Source: Bacteroidota bacterium
GTDB taxonomy: Bacteria; Bacteroidota; Bacteroidia; Bacteroidales; Prolixibacteraceae
Direction of reading: 5' to 3'
DNA: 49,296 nt
Assembly: GCA_023412195.1 (NCBI GenBank)
Contig: JAEYNZ010000163.1
Coordinates: 1-49,296 of the forward strand
The number at the start of each line of letters is the position of its first letter. The first letter of the stretch is position 1. Below the pieces are notes generated by a model that was not told the origin of the DNA, searched no databases, and was given only the letters and a program-made list of their open reading frames with translations. The position numbers and the translations under genes were made by a program. Shown here piece by piece: positions 44,313 to 49,296 of this stretch.

Positions 44313-45495
44313 AGGTTACAGGATTTAGGTTTTTTACAGTCTTTAGATAGTTGGTTATCATGGTTTCGGTGGTGAACATTTTTGCGCGCTCTTTGGCTTT
44401 CATTGAAAATTTATTTCGAAGGGAAATATTGTTCAGTATTGTATGCATATATCTTTCCAACTGATTTACATCGGGAGCCACTCCATAAATATTTGTATTA
44501 TCTTCATTTGTATCAGCGAGCAGTGCATTTTCACCGTGTATGAAAATTTCTTTTAAACCTCCAAGTTTGGATGCTACAACAGGCAACCCACTGTGCAGCA
44601 TTTCAAGAGCAACATAGCTGCAGTGTTCTTCAAGTGATGGAATTACTCCTATGTCGGCTTCATGATACAGTACAACCACATCTTCAAACGGAATAAATCC
44701 GAGATAACTGATATTTCCGGAAAATTTACGGGCTTTTTTTATCACTGATTCATAATTACCATTTCCGGCAATAACCAAGCGGCATCCGGGAAATGTTTCA
44801 ATGAGCAATTCAAAAGCATCACACAAATAGTCCAATCCTTTAATCGGGTCAATACGTCCGCTGTAAAGAATAATCTTTTCATTTCGTCCTAACCCATACT
44901 TTTCCAGTATATCATTATTTTTTGTATTGAAATGGGTTGGATCTATTCCATTATAAATAACTTCAATTTTATCCGCCTCAACTCCTTTCTTAACCAAGTG
45001 GTCTTTGCCGTGTTTGGTAACTGTTATAATCTTATCAACCAATTGATAGGTGTGGTTTTCGGTATCGAAAAAATTGCTTTCAACCTTTTCGTCCAACGTA
45101 AAAACATGTTGGGTGAAAATTAATTTTCCGTTTAAGGCCCTCCTCAGTTCAATTCCAACAAAATACTGAAAAAGGTAATTCATATGTACAACAGTAACAG
45201 CCGATTTTGGAATATACTGCGAAACAACCCGTGTAATATTTCGGGAAAGTTTCTCCTGGTTTCTTTTTGAATCAATTCCTTTCGTATTTTCTTCCAGTGG
45301 GATCTCCAGAATGGTTATTCCATCTTGCTTTCTGATTGTAAAAGATCTGCTACCGGTTATTCCTATTTCAAGGACAAAAACATTTATTTCTTTTCTTGCA
45401 GTTAATCCATGAGACAGTTGTTTAATAAATGTCCCAACACCGTAATCAATTCCACGGTCTTTGCTTTTGAGAATTATCCAGTTGGTTTTTTGCAT
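44305..45495 (-). CDS. GT4-family glycosyltransferase of the GG-Bacteroidales peptide type
   Basis: A 396-residue GT-B enzyme. N-terminal Rossmann half with GIDYGVGTFIKQLSHGL; C-terminal half with ILYSGRIDPIKGLDYLCDAF, RLVIAGNGNYES, and the donor-binding VIPSLEEHCSYVALEMLHSGLPVVAS. It resembles TIGR04157, glycosyltransferases found with GG-Bacteroidales precursors. It may glycosylate the peptide (as in glycocins) or another envelope target. It is directly upstream of, and overlaps, the VKOR-thioredoxin gene. Confidence 0.86.
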   Translation of the reverse strand: MQKTNWIILKSKDRGIDYGVGTFIKQLSHGLTARKEINVFVLEIGITGSRSFTIRKQDGITILEIPLEENTKGIDSKRNQEKLSRNITRVVSQYIPKSAVTVVHMNYLFQYFVGIELRRALNGKLIFTQHVFTLDEKVESNFFDTENHTYQLVDKIITVTKHGKDHLVKKGVEADKIEVIYNGIDPTHFNTKNNDILEKYGLGRNEKIILYSGRIDPIKGLDYLCDAFELLIETFPGCRLVIAGNGNYESVIKKARKFSGNISYLGFIPFEDVVVLYHEADIGVIPSLEEHCSYVALEMLHSGLPVVASKLGGLKEIFIHGENALLADTNEDNTNIYGVAPDVNQLERYMHTILNNISLRNKFSMKAKERAKMFTTETMITNYLKTVKNLNPVTYE

Positions 45496-45521
45496 TTGTT
45501 AAGTTTCAATTTAACAACTAA

Positions 45522-46760
45522 CTAATCCTTTAATTTCACGAGCATTAATACCGGATTATCATTTTCGTTTAAACTGTTGGCCAGTTTTTCCAGCTCTTTT
45601 TTCTTTTCGGGGTAATGAGGGGTGGAGTTTTTGAAAACATCAGAGGCTACATGGGCTTTTAATTGAAAGGGATTAACCTCTCCTATAAGATATTCTTTAT
45701 CCTGTTTGTCACGATAATATGATAACGGTATTAAAGGTACACCAGAATCAAAATCATTAACTATACCTGGACCTTTAATAAAATTCCAATCTTCTGTTAC
45801 ATTTACATAGTAGAATTGATTTTCTGATTTTACATAAATACCTGTATAGTTTTGATATTGACAGATATAGGCAAAGAATAAGTAATCTTTAGTAAAAAAA
45901 ACAATGCGCGGAAAAAAGTATTCACAATATATTTCTTTTATCTTTTGTTTTGGGAAACGAAAATTACCCTGAGTAAAAATAAAAGCAGGTTCATATTTTT
46001 CATCCGAAATCTTAAAAATGGTATCGTTTATTTGGTTCCAGTAATAAAAGGTGTTATTAAATGCTTCCTGCTTATTCCCGCAGCAATAATGATCGGATGG
46101 AAAGTTTTCTATTGCATTGAATTTTTCAAAAAGGATGTTCCCAAAGATATCCAGAACAACCCAGTCATATTTTCCTTCTCCCTGGTTAATCCCTTCAAAT
46201 AAAACTAATTTACCGTTTGTGTAAACTATTCTGCTAAATATTTTGATATCAATTTTAAGCTCAATTGTTTCTAAGAAATCTCCATTAAATGAGTATTTGA
46301 GCAATCTTTGATCACTCAATATGTAAACTGTTTTGTTTTTCCTGTCTAATGTGAATTTGTTTGCATATGTATATTCACCCGGACCTCTTCCCTGTTTTCC
46401 AATGCGGCGAATAAAATGTCCATTATAATCGTAAACAAATAATGTTCCAAGGGCAGGAGTAATAAAAATCAAACTATCGGTAAGTTCAACACTAACAATA
46501 CTCCCAAACAAAAAATTATTGTTTAATGGGATATATGTTATTTCCCTGGCAATCTCTGAAACAGATATCTTTTTAAAAGCTATGTTTCCAGGATTAATAA
46601 TAGGTATCTCATGGGATTTATCTGCTGAACAAGATATTAAATAACCAAATGAAAGGCTTATTATTATCTTTGTAATAGGGTATGCCCTGATTTTAACCCA
46701 GTGAAAATTCTGCCAGATAAAATCTGGCAGAACTTTTTTAATTTCAATTTTTCTCTTCAT
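45522..46760 (-). CDS. 6-bladed beta-propeller lipoprotein paired with precursor 3
   Basis: 412 residues as read from the ATG at 46760. The lipobox Cys comes late (LSFGYLISCSADK), after a 28-residue basic/aromatic N-terminal extension encoded by a hairpin (46708-46732). The true start might therefore be a non-ATG codon such as ATT at the ITKIIISL segment; no internal ATG is available. Propeller motif RRIGKQGRGPGEYTYANKF, strongly similar to the 37071 protein, and the shared tail from FQLKAHVASDVFKNSTPH to LNENDNPVLMLVKLKD. The gap to precursor 3 is only 19 bases. Confidence 0.83.
   Translation of the reverse strand: MKRKIEIKKVLPDFIWQNFHWVKIRAYPITKIIISLSFGYLISCSADKSHEIPIINPGNIAFKKISVSEIAREITYIPLNNNFLFGSIVSVELTDSLIFITPALGTLFVYDYNGHFIRRIGKQGRGPGEYTYANKFTLDRKNKTVYILSDQRLLKYSFNGDFLETIELKIDIKIFSRIVYTNGKLVLFEGINQGEGKYDWVVLDIFGNILFEKFNAIENFPSDHYCCGNKQEAFNNTFYYWNQINDTIFKISDEKYEPAFIFTQGNFRFPKQKIKEIYCEYFFPRIVFFTKDYLFFAYICQYQNYTGIYVKSENQFYYVNVTEDWNFIKGPGIVNDFDSGVPLIPLSYYRDKQDKEYLIGEVNPFQLKAHVASDVFKNSTPHYPEKKKELEKLANSLNENDNPVLMLVKLKD
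46708..46732. terminator. Hairpin at the start of the propeller 3 reading frame
   Basis: TTCTGCCAGA (46708-46717), loop TAAAA, TCTGGCAGAA (46723-46732): a perfect 10-bp stem, followed on the + strand by CTTTTTT and on the minus strand by TTTTCAC. By position it equals the precursor-propeller hairpins of modules 1 and 2, yet it lies within the annotated frame. Confidence 0.65.
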
Positions 46761-46779
46761 TTACTAAAGAATAAAACTA

Positions 46780-46978
46780 TCAACAACTCCACCTACCTGC
46801 GCCATATCCGGCACCCTCACAATCCTTTTCACATTCAGTTTGATTCAGTGGGCCATAAATAGCCTGTCCATTCCCACAAAATGCAGACACATCCAGCATA
46901 ACCGCCTTTCAAATTCACCAACTTTTCATTTTTAATTACCTTTTCAGGATTAATTGTTAATTTTTTTAGAGTTTTCAT
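46780..46978 (-). pseudogene. GG-leader six-cysteine peptide precursor 3, frameshifted
   Basis: The leader MKTLKKLTINPEKVIKNEKL with VNLKGG is intact, but the frame as written stops at 46835 after 47 residues with a core unlike the others. If one A is removed from the AAAA run at 46878-46881 (one T of TTTT in the sense strand) the frame continues to a TGA at 46780. It then gives a 65-residue precursor with six Cys (core YAGCVCICGNGQ ... GRWSC) that aligns with precursor 1. Either a real slippage-type mutation or a sequence error in a homopolymer. Confidence 0.8.
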
Positions 46979-47061
46979 TTTTAATGAATTTAAATTTTAA
47001 TTACTCACATTTCCAATTCGTCTAAATTGTTTGTTTTTGGGTAAACACCACTTTATTAAGG

Positions 47062-47170
47062 TTGGCAGCCTTTGCGGAATTTCTATATCTTTGCCGTTAT
47101 CTCCTTTCTTGTTTAAAGGAGCCCGGGCAGGGAGCGGTAGTTGTACAAATAACCTGGCTTCCTGCCCTTC
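47062..47170 (+). ncRNA. Candidate small RNA, copy 3
   Basis: TTGG at 47062-47065, 20 bases, TATCTTTG at 47086-47093, then TCTCCTTT in a perfect 7-bp hairpin CTCCTTT/AAAGGAG (47101-47121), then GGGCAGGGAGC (47125-47135) with GCTTCCTGCCC (47157-47167) followed by TTCTTCC. Upstream bases GGTTGGCAGCCTTTGCGGA are shared with copy 1. It runs toward the 3' end of the LanC-like gene and away from precursor 3. Confidence 0.7.
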
Positions 47171-47206
47171 TTCCTGGGATTGTTTTTATTTCATTTTTTG
47201 TGTAAT

Positions 47207-48403
47207 TCAATGTTTTATTGTTTTGAATTTGAATGACTGATAGTTTGGTAGTTGAGTAAGATACCCGGCTTTTCCTTCTAAAATTCCAAATGCGGTTTCT
47301 TTATGGTTAGCTGTACTCTCAAAACCCTGAATATCTTTAGTTTCAGATTCGTATTCAACAACTGTACATTGAGCAAGCCAATACTCCATTTCTATTTTAA
47401 ATATATTGTCCGAGGTTAACTCTAATAATTGTTTAAATATCCAGGCAATGCCGGAAGTTCCATGTTTTATAGTTGTGTTGTTTGGTGGGAGTTCTGAATT
47501 TATGGCTTCTCGGTTAATTTCTTTGAGTAGGTTTGTTTTTATTGTTTCTATGGTTTCTTTTGTTCCTATGGTTCGTGAAAGTTTGGTGAGGGCTAAGGCC
47601 AATAACATCCGGTTGCTTTGTAGTTTAGGCAGGTTAGTTTTGTCCGAAAGCGGTTCAAGTAACCTTTGGATTATTTTGTCAACTTTAAAATTAAAGATAT
47701 TTTGTTGATAAAGTTCGGCAAGGAACCAAAGTAAAAAAGGATAGTTCCAGGTTATAGAGAAGCATGGTTTAGGATTCGAATGTTCGGGGGTTTGATTGTT
47801 TGAAGGTTCGAGGATTTGATTGTTTAAAAGTTCCAGCCTTTTAGTGTTTGCTTCCGGTTCTTTGATGATTTCTGAAATATCCTGTGTTTGGCGTTCCAAT
47901 TCATCAATTACGTGAATAAGGGTTTGTTTGTTAGTTAAGGTGGTTATTTTTTCATCGCTGGATGACGGATTCTGAATCCGTTTTAAGAAATACGCGCCTA
48001 TACCAATTATTCCGTTTAATAAACCAATTTTTTTTGGAGTATTGTAAATTAATTCTTTAAAAATTCGGTTGTCAAATTCTTCCAAAACCTCATCAGTATC
48101 GGCTTCAATAAATTTGTTTTGCACCAGGTATTCAATTCCCCAGCCTATACCGGCCAAACCGTTTTCAAAATCAACAGAGGTATGCATGGTAATTTCATCA
48201 TATATTTCATCAATGAGTTCACCAGCATAATCCTCGTAAATTCTATTGCCGGTTTGGCGGGCTAGGTAATAAAAGCAGATGGAGATACCCATTTTACCGT
48301 GCATCAGCCCAAGGTTGTCAATGAAACTGGCGTTGAGCAGCAGGGTATTGCTAATATCTTTTACTGATCTGACTTTTGTTGTGTTCTTGAGCTTATTATC
48401 CAT
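47207..48403 (-). CDS. LanC-like protein lacking zinc ligands
   Basis: A 398-residue alpha-toroid of the LanC family. GLMHGKMGISICFYYLA (residues 32-48), FENGLAGIGWGIEYL (79-93), GLLNGIIGIGAYFL (127-140) and IKHGTSGIAWIF (312-323) are the repeated Gly-rich turns. LanC cyclases hold zinc with the Cys of WCYG and with Cys-His of CHG. Here the first region reads LPKLQSNRMLLALAL, and the second KHG keeps only His H314, so the zinc site is not conserved. A cyclase function is doubtful. Residues about 190-213 are a low-complexity insert from repeat DNA. First gene of the peptide locus; no lanthipeptide dehydratase is in the window. Confidence 0.8.
   Translation of the reverse strand: MDNKLKNTTKVRSVKDISNTLLLNASFIDNLGLMHGKMGISICFYYLARQTGNRIYEDYAGELIDEIYDEITMHTSVDFENGLAGIGWGIEYLVQNKFIEADTDEVLEEFDNRIFKELIYNTPKKIGLLNGIIGIGAYFLKRIQNPSSSDEKITTLTNKQTLIHVIDELERQTQDISEIIKEPEANTKRLELLNNQILEPSNNQTPEHSNPKPCFSITWNYPFLLWFLAELYQQNIFNFKVDKIIQRLLEPLSDKTNLPKLQSNRMLLALALTKLSRTIGTKETIETIKTNLLKEINREAINSELPPNNTTIKHGTSGIAWIFKQLLELTSDNIFKIEMEYWLAQCTVVEYESETKDIQGFESTANHKETAFGILEGKAGYLTQLPNYQSFKFKTIKH
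47765..47838 (-). repeat. In-frame repeat insertion in the LanC-like gene
   Basis: On the + strand GGATTCGAATGTTCGGGGG, TTTGATTGTTTGAAGGTTCG and AGGATTTGATTGTTT units encode ELLNNQILEPSNNQTPEHSN within the LanC-like protein. The TTTGATTGTTTGAAGGTTCG style matches repeat units in gaps near 23.6 and 27.0 kb. Confidence 0.65.
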
Positions 48404-48719
48404 GCTTTACCAGTTTTAGTTTAATTTTCAGTCAACCGCACCCGTCGGTTAAGTTGTTGTATTCTGTTCTGGAAGATTTATGGAGGAAGTTGCAGGTTTA
48501 ATTTAACAACGTTTGGATGCATAGTTTGTAATAATTTTTAGTTATACCAAACTTAAGTAAAAAATTTTATATAAATTGAGGGGGGGGGGTATGTTGTACA
48601 ACATGTTTAAAAAACTGACATTTCGAAAAACCTTGTTTTTGTAAACAACCTACAATATAACTAAAGCAGAAAGCACAGCATCACCATAAAAACCCGCAGA
48701 AACCTTACCTTCCTAAAAT
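48404..48719. other. 316-base gap upstream of the LanC-like gene
   Basis: It holds a run of 10 G (48580-48589) next to a perfect 14-bp palindrome ATGTTGTACAACAT (48591-48604), a possible regulator site. TAAGTTTG on the minus strand (48555-48548) fits a -7 box, but no -33 TTTG is at the right distance. A 21-codon minus-strand frame without start (48497-48432) ends NNLTDGCG before TGA and may be a decayed precursor tail. No intact gene. Confidence 0.55.
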
Positions 48720-49050
48720 CTAATCAAATAAATTAGTTGCCTTTTTGATAAGAAAATTTTTAATTTCAATTTCGGGGACAGGAGGAATTAGATATTCTAA
48801 AGGTTCAGAATAATCGATATCCTGATGAAAAGCCAGTTGTTCACGAAATAGTTTTTCAGAAAAAAGATGTCCGAAAATTTCCTGCGCCTGTGTTGCAATT
48901 TCTGCTATGCTATAATAATCGCGAATAATAAAATATAAATCAACATAATCTTTCCATTTAGCCCTTCGACCCAGAGCAAATGCTTTCATTGCTGCAAGTG
49001 TGAGCAATGTCGGCAAGGTTATAACCGTGTCAAATTTTACCGGGTGTTTA
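48720..49050 (-). pseudogene. Truncated AbiEii/AbiGii-type nucleotidyltransferase
   Basis: The C-terminal part of an AbiEii-like nucleotidyltransferase: LAAMKAFALGRRAKWKDYVDLYFIIRDYY (in two pieces, LAAMKAFALGRRAKWKDYVD and LYFIIRDYY), preceded in frame by KFDTVITLPTLLT, and a helical end. In the full family the N-terminal GSxxxD nucleotidyltransferase core precedes this. Here the frame runs into the left end of an IS (about 49050-49060) and then a stop at about 49098, so the N-terminal half is missing. A likely relic of a type IV toxin-antitoxin or similar system. Confidence 0.72.
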
Positions 49051-49054
49051 ATTA

Positions 49055-49296
49055 GGGTCTGCTGAGAAAGATTTTTTCTTTGGTTTATAGAAACTTATCG
49101 CCATTTTTGTAGAAACAAGTGCAAGGATATATGAATAATGCCAGAAAAAAGCGTGCACCTGCTCCGCTGTATGTCTCTCCAAATCAACTTTCCCTGGATT
49201 GTTTTCAAACTCCATTTGAGCAGCATCTGAACAAGAAAAACCGGTGGGTAGTATTAGCTGAGTTAATTCCCTGGGATGAGATTTGTAATCTTTACC
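49055..49296 (+). mobile_element. Left end of an IS with IS5/IS1182-like transposase, cut by the window edge
   Basis: The proposed IS end is GGGTCTGCTGAGAAAGA at about 49055-49071. The transposase frame starts at the ATG 49131 with a GCAAGGA ribosome site before it. Fifty-five codons are visible: the basic start MNNARKKRAPAPLYVSPNQL and PFEQHLNKKNRW, then VVLAELIPWDEI, the typical N-terminus of Bacteroidota IS5/IS1182-type transposases (DUF772 region). The catalytic DDE part lies outside. It appears to have interrupted the abiEii-like gene. Confidence 0.75.
49131..49296 (+). CDS. Transposase N-terminus, partial
   Basis: The visible first 55 codons of the IS transposase named in the mobile element entry. 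LAELIPWDEI is the hallmark that follows the NRW motif in this transposase group. Incomplete at the window edge, so the catalytic triad cannot be checked. Confidence 0.78.
   Translation, partial: MNNARKKRAPAPLYVSPNQLSLDCFQTPFEQHLNKKNRWVVLAELIPWDEICNLY

Noticed and set aside
47207..48403. Calling the locus a lanthipeptide cluster on the basis of the LanC-like gene
   Set aside because: The zinc ligands are missing, no dehydratase is seen, and two of the three cores have almost no Ser/Thr.

Overview
The window looks like a chromosome segment from a free-living, aerobically respiring member of the Bacteroidota (Bacteroidales/Marinilabiliales-like). Pointers are a subtilase with a type IX secretion C-terminal domain, many 6-bladed beta-propeller lipoproteins, a GG-Bacteroidales-type peptide system, A-rich ribosome-binding regions and TTTG / TAnnTTTG promoters. 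No rRNA, tRNA or CRISPR was seen.

Layout. (1) 0.3-14 kb is a housekeeping block: a minus-strand run of S8 peptidase, xseA, xseB, deoC and a chorismatase-like gene; then a YwqK-type repeat protein, a DUF488 protein, dnaK, an outer-membrane-like protein, panB, an RluA pseudouridine synthase, cdd and a secreted GH73 glucosaminidase. (2) 14.3-17.9 kb holds an ECF sigma factor with a small membrane protein, a DUF2459 protein and a Ppx/GppA phosphatase. (3) 18-23.1 kb is a complete caa3-type (A2 subfamily) cytochrome oxidase operon: SCO, subunits I, III, IV, II, heme o synthase. (4) 23.7-34.9 kb carries two RND permeases, one lipoprotein adaptor, two propeller lipoproteins and a four-helix-bundle protein, separated by short repeats, some of which also lie in frame inside genes. 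(5) 34.9-48.4 kb is a minus-strand peptide-natural-product locus. (6) The right edge holds a truncated AbiEii-like gene and the start of an IS.

The main discovery is region 5. Three double-glycine precursors (64, 63 and about 65 aa, the last with a one-base frameshift) share one leader and each has exactly six cysteines in the core. Around them are a C39-peptidase ABC exporter, an HlyD adaptor, a C39-like/VKOR/thioredoxin fusion suited to making disulfides, two glycosyltransferases and a LanC-like protein that lacks the zinc ligands of LanC. Each precursor is followed by a hairpin and a 6-bladed propeller lipoprotein, and all three propellers end in the same tail of about 47 residues. Divergently from each precursor lies a roughly 110-bp element on the + strand: a promoter, a small hairpin containing a CCTCCTTT motif like the 16S rRNA 3' tail, and a terminator. 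This looks like a three-copy small RNA family. My reading is a disulfide-rich, possibly glycosylated exported peptide system with one propeller partner per peptide and an attached small RNA. The function is inferred.
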